Positions 42,646-53,396 of a stretch of DNA of 64,000 nt are shown piece after piece (within the stretch, counting starts at the first letter, position 1; each line of letters starts with the position of its first letter). The position numbers were made by a program, and so were the translations under genes. Where the stretch lies: NCBI GenBank assembly GCA_914767885.1, contig CAJZBQ010000027.1:682001-746000 (forward strand), written 5' to 3'. The stretch comes from Blepharisma stoltei (lineage: Eukaryota > Ciliophora > Heterotrichea > Heterotrichida > Blepharismidae). The notes beneath the pieces are model-generated. The model saw nothing but the letters and a program-made list of their open reading frames with translations, was not told where the DNA came from and did not search any database.

Positions 42646-43453
42646 CGTGGATTGATAAAATATGAATTTTGATAAATATGGCCTTTAATTATAATAATAA
42701 AATATCTCACTCTATTTAGTTATTTTATTGAATTTTATTTTTAAATATTTGATATATTCTCTTTTTAGTTTATTTCATTGCTTTAGAGTAAGAAACAATT
42801 ATTCGGAATATTTATTTTCACATCCAAATTAATAAAAAATTGGTTAAGTATGTACTGATAATAAAAATAAATGCATTAAACTGATTCTTTTTATTTTTTG
42901 GAAAATAATTTAGCTAAGTCTTAATAATAATTTTCAAAGAAATTATAAGTATTAGTTAAATATGCTTACTCCTCAAAGTAATAAACAAATTCATGGGTGT
43001 TTCAGCACAAAATTTTCAGCATTTTTTTTATATAATAATAGATCTGAAATTATTTATGAGGCTTTCAGATAAAACGCCAAGAATCCAAATTTTGGCATTC
43101 AATCTCCGATAGTAAGCAAATTTCGATTTATTCATATAAAAATTACTCTTTAAAAATTTTGTGCTAAAACCATCGACAAATAAACAAGAATTTGCTGAGT
43201 ACTGGGAGAGTTAGATAATTAAGAATAGCATATTCGTTGATCCTAACTAAAATTAAGCTGCATGGGATATCCTTTTTAATTAGATTGCAATATTCACTAA
43301 TCAGCATGCAAATATTTTCAAATTTTAAGTAATAAAAGTACTTGAACTTAATTATAAGTTAAATTTTTATTAAAATTGTGTATAATTCTGTATGTTAATT
43401 AATATTTCTTGGCAATCTATATATTATACTCTAAATTTCATTGAACATTCAGA
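42646..43453. other. AT-rich intergenic stretch with a candidate IES
   Basis: Very AT-rich; no gene. AGCACAAAATTTT at 43004-43016 is exactly inverted at 43153-43165. Looser inverted similarity extends outward to TTACTCCTC (42966) and GGGAGAGTTAG (43204-43214), giving a possible 245-bp TA-bounded element at 42967-43211. Its C/G-run termini recall the MITE ends. Unverified. Confidence 0.45.
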
Positions 43454-44338
43454 TTACTTCTTTTGTGAATACAGATTTGATCCACTTGCATTCCTTACTA
43501 GCTTTTGAGGATCTTTAATTTTCATTTCTTTGTATTCCTGAGCCGAAGATCTCACATTCATATTTGCAGGCGTAGAATTGCCATTTTGCATCATTTTTCA
43601 GCTTCCAGCAAAACTTGATCTCACAGAATTATCAAATGTGCTTGAAAAATTCCTTGGAGAACTGTCCTTCACAATTGGCCTATCAATTTTGTCGGCTTTA
43701 CTTGCAATTAGCTGCTGAGGCAAAGACCCTCTTGGAAAACTTAATTTCCTTGAAAATGAAGACTCTTCTGCTGGAGAATTGTCCTTTAAAGATATTGGCG
43801 ATTGTGGAAAATCCTTATCTTTTTTTAAGCTAGAAAATTGAGGTTGTGAAGAATATGAGTTAGGTGTAGGTGATATAGATTTTAAAGGGAGGGATCCTCG
43901 ACGGAATTCTAATTGCTTGGAAAATGACGGCTCATCTTCTGATATACCGGCTCGAAAAGAAAAAGATAACCCTTGCTCGTTAATAAATTTAGAAAATTGC
44001 TGCTGAGGGGATGGTGCTAGAGTTGATTGCATAGGTAATGATCCTCGACGCAAAATTGATTGATTTGAAAATGGAGACTCATCTCCTAATGCATTGCTTC
44101 TAAATGATATTGGATTATGCGAATAAGCTCTTTCCTTATTAAAAGTTGCAATTTGCGAAGGAGGACATAGTGTATTGGCTGTAACAATAGGAAATTGATA
44201 AGATGATTCTGGGAATGGAATCTTCAGAATCTGCTGTGACGTCGTTTTGTGAATTTTGGTTGGGCTGATTATTTTATTAATTGGCTGCTCGCTTCCAGAA
44301 AATACAACGTTCGTTGGCTGATTGTACCTTTTATCCAT
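43454..44338 (-). CDS. Repeat protein with RRGSLP-type (PKA-like) sites
   Basis: 294 aa with one TGA-Trp (SFAGSWKMMQ). Three to four copies of a unit of about 50 residues occur, each built around F-S-x-x-(L/I)-x-(F/L)-(R/P)-R-G-S-L-P: SPFSNQSILRRGSLPMQS, PSFSKQLEFRRGSLPLKS, SSFSRKLSFPRGSLPQQL. R-R-G-S matches the consensus for cAMP- and cGMP-dependent kinases, and the window also encodes a PKG and a PDE. Otherwise disordered and Ser/Pro-rich. No family recognised. Confidence 0.7.
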
Positions 44339-44570
44339 TTTTCTTTTTCAGATCAAAAATCTCAAAAAGAAACTATATTTACAGAAAATCATAGTTATTT
44401 TTCCTAAATTAAAGCCAACTCTTTTTAATCATACAGCCTACCAATAATCTAAGCTATCTGAATAATGTTTATTTAAACTAACATGATATCACTTTTAGGT
44501 CTTATTATGCTTTCTAGGAAATAACTAAGTCACTTTTAAAATAATAATTGAATAAATTTTGGCTATAAAA

Positions 44571-44876
44571 ATGTTCAGCAGGGCTATTAAAACCAAATTC
44601 AATGAGCGCAAGTACATGATGCAGAGTATTGTTAGGAACAGGCGCATCGAAGACGAGGATCTTCAGCCAGCTGCAAAGAGATTCGGGCTAATAATGGGAC
44701 TTTGCCTCACATTCAGTTTGATTAAACTCAAGAGAAAGGATCCTAGCCACAAGACCAACTATACCAGATGGAGCAAAGGTCTGTATACACTTCCTAACTT
44801 GCCTTGGTATAAGAAATTGGAAGAAGGCTCTGTGCCAATGAAGAAACAACCAACTGCTCTTTATCCAGACGTATAA
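44571..44876 (+). CDS. Small hypothetical protein, possibly mitochondrial
   Basis: 101 aa from MFSRAIKTKFNERKY. The N-terminus is basic and amphipathic, as in mitochondrial leaders. One hydrophobic segment (FGLIMGLCLTFSLIKL, about residues 38-53) is followed by a basic, Trp-containing C-terminus (YTRWSKGLYTLPNLPWYKK). Size and plan resemble small respiratory-complex accessory subunits, but I cannot assign one. It sits 71 bp before the DnaJ gene on the same strand. Confidence 0.62.
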   Translation: MFSRAIKTKFNERKYMMQSIVRNRRIEDEDLQPAAKRFGLIMGLCLTFSLIKLKRKDPSHKTNYTRWSKGLYTLPNLPWYKKLEEGSVPMKKQPTALYPDV

Positions 44877-44947
44877 CCAGAAATGGATAACTAAAAGAGT
44901 TCATAGCAAACTAATCTTGTAAATAAATTCCAAATAAATACTTCTTC

Positions 44948-45487
44948 ATGGAAGGGAACACAAAAGATTATTATGGAACGCTTCAAGTTCCCAAAGAAGC
45001 CACCTTACAAGAAATAAAAACTGCCTACCGCCGGCTTGCGCTTGCTTTTCACCCTGACAAAAACCCTGACCCTTCCTCGAAGCAGAAATTCCAAAGCATC
45101 ACTGAAGCATACTCAGTGCTGAGTGACCCAGAAAAAAGAGAAATGTATGACACCTATGGGACTGCAGAAATGGACGAACTTGACATGAGTGACTTAGAAG
45201 ACTTGCTAGGCAGCGATTTTATTGTAGATTTAGGCTTTATTGATATGATGGATTTTCTAGGACCATTGATGGGATTTAAGAAAGGAAGCGAAAGCGGAGA
45301 AAGCATGGACGAAGAAGAACTGAGAAATTTCCAAGAATTTGTCAATAATAATACAATAAAAATTGGGGATGAATACAAATGTGGAATTTGCTCAAGAAAA
45401 TTCAAAACAAAAGAAGCCACAACGAAGCATATTGGGAATAAGCATGATGAAGTATTTTATGGGGAGGAAGATGAGGAAGGTGAATAA
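44948..45487 (+). CDS. DnaJ-domain protein with C2H2 zinc finger
   Basis: 179 aa. The J domain occupies residues 7-73 (DYYGTLQVPKEATLQEIKTA, HPD in LAFHPDKNPD, YSVLSDPEKREMYDTYG) and activates Hsp70 ATPase. An acidic linker follows, then a C-terminal C2H2 finger CGICSRKFKTKEATTKHIGNKH. The J-plus-C2H2 arrangement recalls DNAJC21/Jjj1, ribosome-biogenesis co-chaperones, but the protein is much shorter. It converges with the gene ending at 45497, with 9 bp between stops. Confidence 0.9.
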   Translation: MEGNTKDYYGTLQVPKEATLQEIKTAYRRLALAFHPDKNPDPSSKQKFQSITEAYSVLSDPEKREMYDTYGTAEMDELDMSDLEDLLGSDFIVDLGFIDMMDFLGPLMGFKKGSESGESMDEEELRNFQEFVNNNTIKIGDEYKCGICSRKFKTKEATTKHIGNKHDEVFYGEEDEEGE

Positions 45488-45496
45488 TGTATTAAA

Positions 45497-46963
45497 TTAA
45501 GAATCTTCTGCTAAAAATTTTGGGATTTTACGGAGACGGATTGCACTTTTTGATTCTTTGGAGTCGCTATGAGGGATTGGAGAGATATCGGGGAAAAGTT
45601 TGAAGCTTTTTCGTAGCTTTGAAGGGGTAAAACTGTGTCTTTGGCTGCTTGGGGTACGTGATTTTGATTTCGGGGAGTATATTGGGACTAGTTTATTGGA
45701 ATAAATTGAGCCAGACTGCAAAACGGTTTTAGTTTCTTCATTTGTGTCTATGGTCAGCTGTCGTTGAGAGCCTGCATTTGAAGACAAATGCCGAATAGAT
45801 TTTGTTTCTATCAAAGAAGGAGCCTCTAAAAGCATTCGAGTCGGAGATGGGCTACGAATTTTAGGACTAAAATTCAAAGCTCTTGGATCATGACTATTTC
45901 TGACAAGTTCCATTCTTCTGAAATTTGACAGTGCTTTGCGGTTTGCCCTGGGGTAATCCTTTTCGGTATATTCAAAAGATTTATTAAAATCAGTTTGGCC
46001 TTCTGTATATACTGCTTGGGCAATAGTTTTGTCTATTTCTCCTCGCCTGCTTGCTCATCATTGAAGTTTAGTTTCAACGTTTTTTCTCATTATTTCAAGA
46101 ACAGCACTCGGAAATTCATGCAATAATGAATTTCGACTTATTTTTAATGCAATAACTGCAGTCTTCGCTATTACTGATATTTCCATTGGTCGGTCCATTA
46201 AAATTGAAGCTTCTCCTGCTCATTCTCCAGGCACCAAAATGCCATAATTATAGCTTGACGTTGTAAGTGATATGAACCCTCATTTTTGGTTAATTGCTCC
46301 ATTTGAACATATAAGTTTGCATTCACCTTCTTTAATTAACAACGCATTTTCTGAAACTTCTCCTTCTCTTATCAGTACTTCTCCAGGCACAAAATTTATG
46401 CTTGAAAATAAGCCGAATAAGCTTAATTTTCCAGATTCACTGATAAGGTTACCACCCGGTATTGATTTCCCTATAAAATCAATTAACTGCTTTCTTTCGA
46501 GAAATGCTTTATATTTTTCTCCGATTTTTGTGAACTTCTTTTTAGGCACGTAGATGATCAGTGAGTCAGCCATTGCGCTTGCATTGTAACGATCCCATAT
46601 CTCTTCTTTAAATGGTGATGTGGAACCAAAAAGATCGAGATTGCCTTTTGTTTCTGATTTTTTCCCAGGGCATTCAATCAAGACTTTTCCTGATAATACG
46701 ATGTAAAAATCAATGGTTTTGTCTTTAATAGTGAAAATTTGGGAATTTTGAGGAATATCAAGAAGCAGCATAAATTTGCAGAGCTATTTACTGTTTACTT
46801 GGGTTTTCAAAGGCTGTGGCAAAGGTTTCAACTCTTCTATATCTTTAATATAAAACCTGATTTTCTGTTTAAATGCTACATTGATTTGTTCTTTTGATCT
46901 GGATCTTGGAATTATGCTTAAGATCTGTTTAAGGTCTTCAATTGCCCTTGTGTACAACGCCAT
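45497..46963 (-). CDS. Cyclic-nucleotide-binding domain protein
   Basis: 483 aa. The start at 46963 (MALYTRAIEDLKQIL) is joined by a 15-nt intron (46784-46798) to LCKFMLLLDIPQNSQIF. Two cNMP-binding beta-barrels are recognisable: IFTIKDKTIDFYIVLSGKV, and VPGEVLIREGEVSENALLIKEGE, with a phosphate-cassette-like GEWAGEASILMDRPMEIS (both Trp by TGA). The Arg expected two residues after the cassette Ala is not obvious, so cyclic-nucleotide binding is uncertain. Further TGA-Trp codons occur in LQWWASRRGE. The C-terminal 150 residues are Ser/Pro/Lys-rich and disordered. No kinase domain. Confidence 0.82.
46784..46798 (-). other. 15-nt intron in the cNMP-binding gene
   Basis: Gene strand GTAAACAGTAAATAG, containing an in-frame TAG. 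Splicing joins LKTQ to LCKFML and supplies the ATG at 46963. Confidence 0.87.
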
Positions 46964-47277
46964 TCTAATTCTTTAGATATATGTTAAAATTTGTGGGTAT
47001 TGAGTTTTAACTGAGAAATCATTAAAAATGACTTTTTGCGGTTGGATTAAAGAATAGCTATTATTCTTTTTTACAGCAGGGCTATACAAATAATTAATTA
47101 AGCAAAAGAGATAGCACAAGTCAGTCAGAGTTTACTTCAATAGGCTGCAAATTTACCTAAAATAATATTTCTCAAATCCATGCTTGCTTAATCCCTTTAG
47201 GCATAATCAATTTATATATAAACCAACAATTATCAGAGCCATAGAATCATGCCGTTGATTTAACTCATAAATAAAAA

Positions 47278-48974
47278 ATGTTATTAAAATCTCACACCCC
47301 ACTTCGGCCTTCAAATTTCAGCATTCTTAACATAAGCAGATCAAAATACAGATCTCCTTCAAGGCAGTCAAATAGTTCGTCAAAGAGTCCCAGTCATTTA
47401 CGCAAAAGATTCACTCCAACCGTAAATAAATCGTTTACCCCATATGAAGAAACTACTCCAATACATTTTCGAAGCCCTTCAGTAGATCGCACTCTAAAAA
47501 GTTCTACTATAATAGGAGGTGCGAAAAAGAGAAGAAATCATTCATTAAAAGCCACAAGCAAGTTGTCAACGCTACTTGAAGAAAAAGAAACTTGTTTAGA
47601 TAGAGGAAAACAATTAATAAGCCAAGGACATTTAGAAGAAGCTTTAAAATATATTACAAAAGGAATTTCAAAATTTTCGAGATTTGTGGAAGGGTATATT
47701 TTGAGAGGGCAGTTATATTTAGAGCAGCAACTGTATGATAAAGCATTATAGGGCTTTCCCTTGAATATCCCGATAACGGGCTGGCTTCATCCCGTTATCA
47801 GGCTATTCAAGGGAAAGCCCTATAAGTGATTTTAGAAAAGCATTTTCTTATAACTCAAAAGAGCCTTTGTCTCTGTTTGGAATTGCAGACTGTCTGCATG
47901 CTCTAGGAGATGATGAAGCTGCAATTGATTATATTGATCAAGCTATTAATCTGCCTCAATCTTATTTACTTGCTTTATTAAAGAGAGCTAAATTGTGCCA
48001 AGAAAAAGATCCTGAAAAAGCATTAGAAGATTTCAATACCTATTTGTCATGTAAACCAGAAGAATCTGAAGCATATTTAGGGAAAGCCACAATTTTATTC
48101 AACCTAAAGCAATATTCTGAAGCAGCTTTATGCTTCGAGCAAGCTATAAAATATGATAAAGAAATGAAATGCAGCCCTACTGCTATTTATTATCTTGGAG
48201 CAATTAAAATAAGAGAAAAAGACTTCTATGGCGCTTTACATGCATTTAATAGATGAAAGGGAGCAAGTGAGATGAAGCAGCAAAAAATTTTAAGATCTTT
48301 TGCTGAAGCTGTGATTTTTATGATGAAAAGAAAGTACAAAGAAGGGATCATTTTATTTACGAAGCTGATTAAAAAAAATTACTCACTCCCCCCCCCCCCT
48401 CCGTGAGCGAACAAAAAAAATTTTGTTCGCTCACGGAGGGGGGTTTAATTTTTTTTTTTAAAATAATTTATATATAAATTTTATAAAAAATATTTTTTTC
48501 GAAATTTAAAAAAATCCTAATTTGCAAAAATTGGGAAGCAAATATTAATTTAATTTGCAAAATTTATGTTTTAAAACGCAATTTGTTTTTAAAATTAAAC
48601 AGAATTAGCTCTAGATTTCATTATACTAATTATCACTTATATATCAAAATTTTTTTCCATTAAAATTTTTTCTATTAAAAAAATTTTTGTTCACTCACGG
48701 AGGGTGGGTTTTTGGTCAAAAAATGGCGATTTTTCTAAATTTTTTGTTCGCTCACGGAGGGGGGGGGGAGTCAGTATTGCAAGAGTATCAAGGAAACTGC
48801 TATACTTATAGAGCATATGGGTATAATGCGTTAAATCAGCATGAAAAAGCTTTAAGTGATCTAAAAAAAGCATCTTCTTATTTCAAGCTTGATAGTGCGT
48901 CACGCTATAACCAGAAATTATCACAGGGGTTATATCATTATACTAACTTATCTTATTATAGGTATAAGAATTAA
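47278..48974 (+). CDS. TPR-repeat protein split by two IESs
   Basis: 404 aa after removals (1,697 minus 76 minus 406 gives 405 codons with the stop). The N-terminal 110 residues are basic and Ser-rich. Tetratricopeptide repeats follow: ETCLDRGKQLISQGHLEEAL, VEGYILRGQLYLEQQLYDKA, then after the 76-bp IES LSDFRKAFSYNSKEPLSLFG and more repeats through EEALCFEQAIKY-like units. The 406-bp MITE then interrupts, and NYQGNCYTYRAYGYNALNQH resumes the last repeat. One TGA-Trp (FNRWKGASE). TPR arrays mediate protein contacts; the partner is unknown. A second TPR gene follows on the same strand. Confidence 0.84.
47747..47822. mobile_element. 76-bp hairpin IES in the TPR gene
   Basis: TATAGGGCTTTCCCTTGAAT at the left and ATTCAAGGGAAAGCCCTATA at the right are exact inverses. 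GATAACGGG / CCCGTTATC extend the stem, leaving a loop of about 10 nt. Of the TA choices only 47747-47748 with 47823-47824 gives an open frame (GCA TTA AGT GAT). Retained, it introduces a TAG at once. Confidence 0.92.
48380..48785 (+). mobile_element. MITE copy with left hairpin (BogoMITE-like)
   Basis: 406 bp between TA 48380-48381 and TA 48786-48787. Left hairpin (CCTCCGTGAGCGAACAAAAA and TTTTGTTCGCTCACGGAGGG), core ATCCTAATTTGCAAAAATTG and AAACAGAATTAGCTCT, and the right doubled module ending in a G run. The frame-restoring right TA lies 15 bp beyond the G-run end (gtcagtattgcaagag), so either the MITE landed next to an older IES edge or the true ends differ. Confidence 0.82.
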
Positions 48975-49188
48975 AAAACATATTAAAGCTTTTTTTAATA
49001 AAGTATCTTATGCACTAGCCACATAGAGTATGTGATATATTAGCGAATTAGCTAGAATCCGAATGAAAATTGATTTGAGCGATTATATAGCATAATCCCT
49101 ATATTTTATTACTATAAAAGATGGAGAGTTATGATTAGGATAGGGTAGGACAGATTTCAATCTTGATTTTGTGAAAAATTGTTCAATT

Positions 49189-51164
49189 ATGGATCGAATT
49201 AATCATCGAAATCGTTCGATCAAGCACTTGGAGAGTAAGAAAAATTATGCATCATCAATAAGCTACTTTCAAAAAGCCCATTCAATTTTTCCTAAAAATC
49301 CTGAACCTGAAATTTTCCATTCAGCTGTTCTTCTCAAAATTGCATTTGATTCACAGCCATTTGATAAAGAACTCCTAGAAGAAGCTGAAGACCTTGTCAA
49401 TAAAGCTGCCAAAAAGCGAGAAATTGAAAGTGAAACTTATTTTTTCAGGGCTGTTCTTCGGTATCTAAACAATAAACCTAAGGACGCATTAGACGACGTG
49501 AAATTAGCAATTGAAAAAGCCGAAGACAACCAGTACGAGCATTATGTGCTTAAAGGGCTCTGTCATGCAACTTTGCATCTGTTTCAGGACGCAGCTCAAG
49601 ATTTCAGCATAGCTCATCAGCTTAATGAAAGTTTATTATACATCCTCTCTTATAGAGGAAGATGCGAATATCTTACAGACGACACCAGCTCAGCATTTTC
49701 TGATTTTCAAAAACTAGTGATGAATGATCCAACTAACATATCATTTCACATGCAAAAAGCAGATTTATTTATGCTTACTGGAGCTTATGATGACGCTATT
49801 AAAACACTAGATGATATACTTGACATTGAAAATGATTTTGATGCGATTTATCAAAAATTAAAATGCTTTATTCTTATGAATAGAATAGAAGAAAGCTTTA
49901 TTGAAATCAAAAAAGTGCTGCAAATGAAGCCAAATCATAAAACTGCTCAATTTGATATGGAGTGCCTGAAATATTTAAGAAAAATGATTAAGGCCGAAAA
50001 AAAATCTGAAGATTGGAAAGAAATGACAAGAGTTTGCCAAAATTGGATAGATATGGGCAAAGGAGAAATATTTGATAAAAAATATATTTTGTGGATTAAA
50101 GGGGTCACACTGATGTATACAGGAGAGTTTGATGAGAGTTTGTATGAATTCCAGAAAGTGTTGGAAATTATTCATGCAAAAGATGTGAGCTTGTTGAATT
50201 CGGATGAAGCACTAATAGCAGAAGAAGAAAATTGTGAAATTTTGTTTAACATAGCTTTGTGCCATTTAGACAGAAGTATGTCTCATTCCTTACAAATCTT
50301 TCAAGATCTAGCCAAAATTCTGAATAGTAAGCACAAAGGGCAGATGCTATTTCTATGTGCATTGATTGAAATTTCCTTATTTTCCCTAAATCAATAATGG
50401 TAATTATTTTTTGGATGCATTTCGAAGTAATTATTTCAAAATGGTGGAAAAAAATCTATCAAAAATATATATTTAAAATAAATTTTCATAATATTTTTAA
50501 AAATATAGCAAACTCAATTTTTTCGAGCAAAAAGCTTGGAGATTTAGAAAATTCAGACTCTGCAGAGTCCCTTCTAAAAGAAGCTTTTCGATGTGATCCA
50601 GATTCCATAAAACCTTTTTTGAATAACGAGCCCACTCACATAATGCCATTGAATACAAACAACGACTTCGCATCTAACTTCCCATTCATGGACCTCCCTT
50701 TCAACTGTAGTCCTAAAGTCCAAATTCGGCCAGCAATTTCTCTACCTCGAGTTGACCTCCCTTCTTTAAATTTTGATATACCAGAAGAAAGAGTCCGAGA
50801 GTTTTTCACTATTTCCAAAGTTACCCCAAAGCCTGAAGCCCCATGACTAAATAGAGTTAGAGGCTCAATTCAGTTTACTGAACTAATTGTAGATATAGAC
50901 ACTGAGCCTACAGAAATTTCTGACGAAGATACAAAGCCAACACTTCAAAAATCTTCAGTATCAGAAGACAGCGAAATTAAAAGACAAGTAAAATCTGCAG
51001 CTCCACTTAGGCATTTTTCTTCTTCATGAATAATAGCAGATGAGAGTATTACTAAGCTTGGTGAATCTATCAAAAATGCTGAGGAAAATCGGCATGCTCC
51101 AGAAATATCTAATGCTCCAGAAGATGTCTTGCAAAAGATCAAGCAAATATGTAAACCTGTATAA
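49189..51164 (+). CDS. TPR-repeat protein with a short IES
   Basis: About 637 aa. Starts MDRINHRNRSIKHL. TPR-like helix pairs fill residues about 15-400 (ASSISYFQKAHSIFPKNPEP, ALDDVKLAIEKA, YDDAIKTLDDILDI, and others). At 50395 the frame meets TAA. Removing 62 bp (50395-50456) between TAs, or 71 bp with the next TA, carries the frame through NQYIF-type sequence into IANSIFSSKKLGDLENSD, another helix pair. The C-terminal 180 residues are disordered with TGA-Trp codons (KPEAPWLNRV, FSSSWIIADE). Same strand as the previous TPR gene; possibly related, but the identity is not close. Confidence 0.75.
50395..50456. mobile_element. Candidate short IES (62 or 71 bp) in the second TPR gene
   Basis: TA at 50395-50396 with TA at 50457-50458 (or 50466-50467) gives a frame-restoring deletion. 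The segment is AT-rich and has no clear inverted repeat; TAATTATTT recurs directly inside it. No 15- or 16-nt GT..AG intron would do the same job. Confidence 0.5.
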
Positions 51165-51369
51165 ATTTTAATTTTACTTAATTAAATAAGTAGAAATAAG
51201 AATTTTTCTTTAAATTTTTATTCTAAATAAGAATATTCTTATTTAGAATAAACTCATAGCAGACTTTGCTATACCAAAGAATCGCAGAGTTCCAAAAGAC
51301 ACATATTTATTTATCTCACACATTACTAAAATTGAAGTTCTTGAATATGTGCTTATTCTAAGGATTCTA

Positions 51370-51987
51370 TTAGCAGCATCCTTTTTTTGTTTTTACAGCA
51401 GGTTTTGCTTCCAATTTTTTAGTCGCGCTGACTATTTTCGACTCAACTCCACCTTCTTTTATTGGGCACTTATTCATCATTTCGGTTACAAGCATCATTA
51501 ACGCCTTTTCTGTATTGGCACCTGTCTTTGCGGATGTGAAAATCCCAGCCAAAAAATTGCGAGATCCCGCGAACTCATTGAGCTCTTCTTGTGTCATGCA
51601 AGAGTGGGGATTCGTAAGATCATACTTATTTGCGCACAAAATCATAGGTATGTGGGATCCATCAACCAATCTGGAATTTTCGTCTATATTCGCCTTTCAG
51701 CTGGTCGCTTTATCTAAAGTTTCTCTCCTAGTGATATCTGTGATTACTAAAGCCCCATTCGCATCTCGGCAGTAAAGACGTGAAATTCCTCCAAGCCTAT
51801 CTTGTCCAGCAAGATCCCACAATTGAATTCGTACATTTTCACCATTAATGTCTATCACTTTTAAGCCAAATTCGCACCCAATAGTCGCTTTATATTTTTC
51901 TGTGAAGGTGTTGTAAACAATCCTATTAACTAAAGAGGTTTTCCCCACCCCGACATCGCCTATGACAAGTATTTTGTAAAAACTCAT
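51370..51987 (-). CDS. Rab GTPase, Rab32-like
   Basis: 205 aa. GDVGVGKTSLVNR (P-loop), KATIGCEFGLKVI (switch I with the Thr), WDLAGQDRLGGI (switch II), CANKYDL (base-specific NKxD), SAKTGAN and a C-terminal GCC for prenylation. The pattern IGxxFxLKV, the W-D-x-A-G-Q and the late TGA-Trp in KATSWKANID match Rab32/38-like proteins, which act at lysosome-related organelles and mitochondria. WDLAGQD replaces the common WDTAGQE. The catalytic Gln is kept. Confidence 0.88.
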
Positions 51988-52043
51988 TAATTACAACAAT
52001 TTTATTTTAATTGGATTATATCATAAATTTAAACAAAATTTTA

Positions 52044-52985
52044 TTAGGAGTCTGTTGATATTCCAATGTTAATCACGTGAGCTTTTGGGGTCATCTCACT
52101 TTTGTGATAAAAACCTGTAGAATTTCGAGGGCGATAGGTAGGAGAAATATCGCGAACTTCTTCTTCGAGAAAAATTAGGCTTGCTTTGGGAAGCTTGGAG
52201 GGAGGGCTTGCGCTTGCGAATTTATAAAATTCAGTTCTTGTGATTGACTTTAAGGCTCGAGGTGATGAGTGGGCTGCAATAGGGGTCTGGAGGGTGTGCC
52301 TTGGGCGAGGAGTATTAAAAGAAGTAGATTCTTCTTGTGTTGATGAGATATAGCATACTTTGGGCGACTGAGATTGCCGAGCTCTGATAGCAACTGAGTC
52401 TCGTTTTGGGAAATATTTGTGAGGAATATGCTGTCCTATCAAACCGAGGTCAGCTAAAGTAACTTTTTCAGAAATCAATCTTTTGTGATTCTGCTGAAGC
52501 TTTACTGGCTTAGGTAGCAAATCTTTAAATAATTCATGCTCAATTTTTTCTAAATTATTTTCAAACATCTCAGAATCGTCAACTAATTTTGCGTTATTTT
52601 TATCATTCTCAAGATGATTTCTTGCAGAGTCATCATTGTTTGCCTCTTTGTTTATAGATAGTTCAGGACTAGGGCTCACTTTATTAATGAAATCAATAGG
52701 TGGTAAATATGTTACAGCATTGTTTTCTAAGAAATGATTAAGTGTCGCCTCAATAAAATCTTCTTTAGGCTCTTCGATACTTATTGACTTTGGTAATGGG
52801 GTTACTATTGTTTCTGCAGAGAAGCGTGAGTTTTTGAGATTGAGATTTTTAGTTATTTTAACAGGTTCAACTTTTATTGAAGGATTTTCGACTTGGCTAA
52901 TAAATTTGGGATCATCAAAATATATCTTTTTCCTCAGATCTCTGATTTTTGAAACTGGGGTACTAACTTTATGAGTAATGCTCAT
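52044..52985 (-). CDS. Hypothetical disordered protein
   Basis: 313 aa, MSITHKVSTPVSKIRDLRKK. Ser/Pro/Lys-rich with many S-P sites (SPSPELS, SQSPKVC, SSPRALKS). No folded domain recognised. Uninterrupted and without TGA. On the same strand as the Rab gene, with 57 bp between them. Codon use is like that of its neighbours. Confidence 0.65.
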   Translation of the reverse strand: MSITHKVSTPVSKIRDLRKKIYFDDPKFISQVENPSIKVEPVKITKNLNLKNSRFSAETIVTPLPKSISIEEPKEDFIEATLNHFLENNAVTYLPPIDFINKVSPSPELSINKEANNDDSARNHLENDKNNAKLVDDSEMFENNLEKIEHELFKDLLPKPVKLQQNHKRLISEKVTLADLGLIGQHIPHKYFPKRDSVAIRARQSQSPKVCYISSTQEESTSFNTPRPRHTLQTPIAAHSSPRALKSITRTEFYKFASASPPSKLPKASLIFLEEEVRDISPTYRPRNSTGFYHKSEMTPKAHVINIGISTDS

Positions 52986-53396
52986 CCTCTTTCAAGCTAA
53001 CCAATTTGGTTTGGGCTCTTTATTTCCTTTTATACTTGGGTAAAACTGGACAGCTTTCATCAATCTATTTTATTTATTGTTAACATGCAATTATTTATTT
53101 ACTTGCTAAAAAGCTTTTAAATATAATGATCTTTAGCTCAATCATTTAATGTGTTTTTTATAGACGATATATAAGATATTTTACTATTTTCTTTAGATCT
53201 ATTCCCTTAAGCTTTTTAACATGATTTGATATTGTAATATATCTCACATTTATCGTCTTTAAACTTAGTAAAAATTCCTCAATCTATCTTCAATGCAATT
53301 AACTATTTAATATTTATGGGGGATTAATTATAAAAATATGAAGTTTTGTTGATGTAATATCAGTTAGTATTTCAATTATATCTGTTATTTATATTT
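52986..53396. other. Intergenic stretch, no gene seen
   Basis: About 410 bp, AT-rich, between two minus-strand genes. It should contain the promoter of the 52044-52985 gene. No repeat or motif worth naming. Confidence 0.4.

Noticed and set aside
47278-47751. Separate short gene ending at 47751
   Set aside because: The TAG comes from the 76-bp hairpin IES; the TPR frame continues exactly after its removal.
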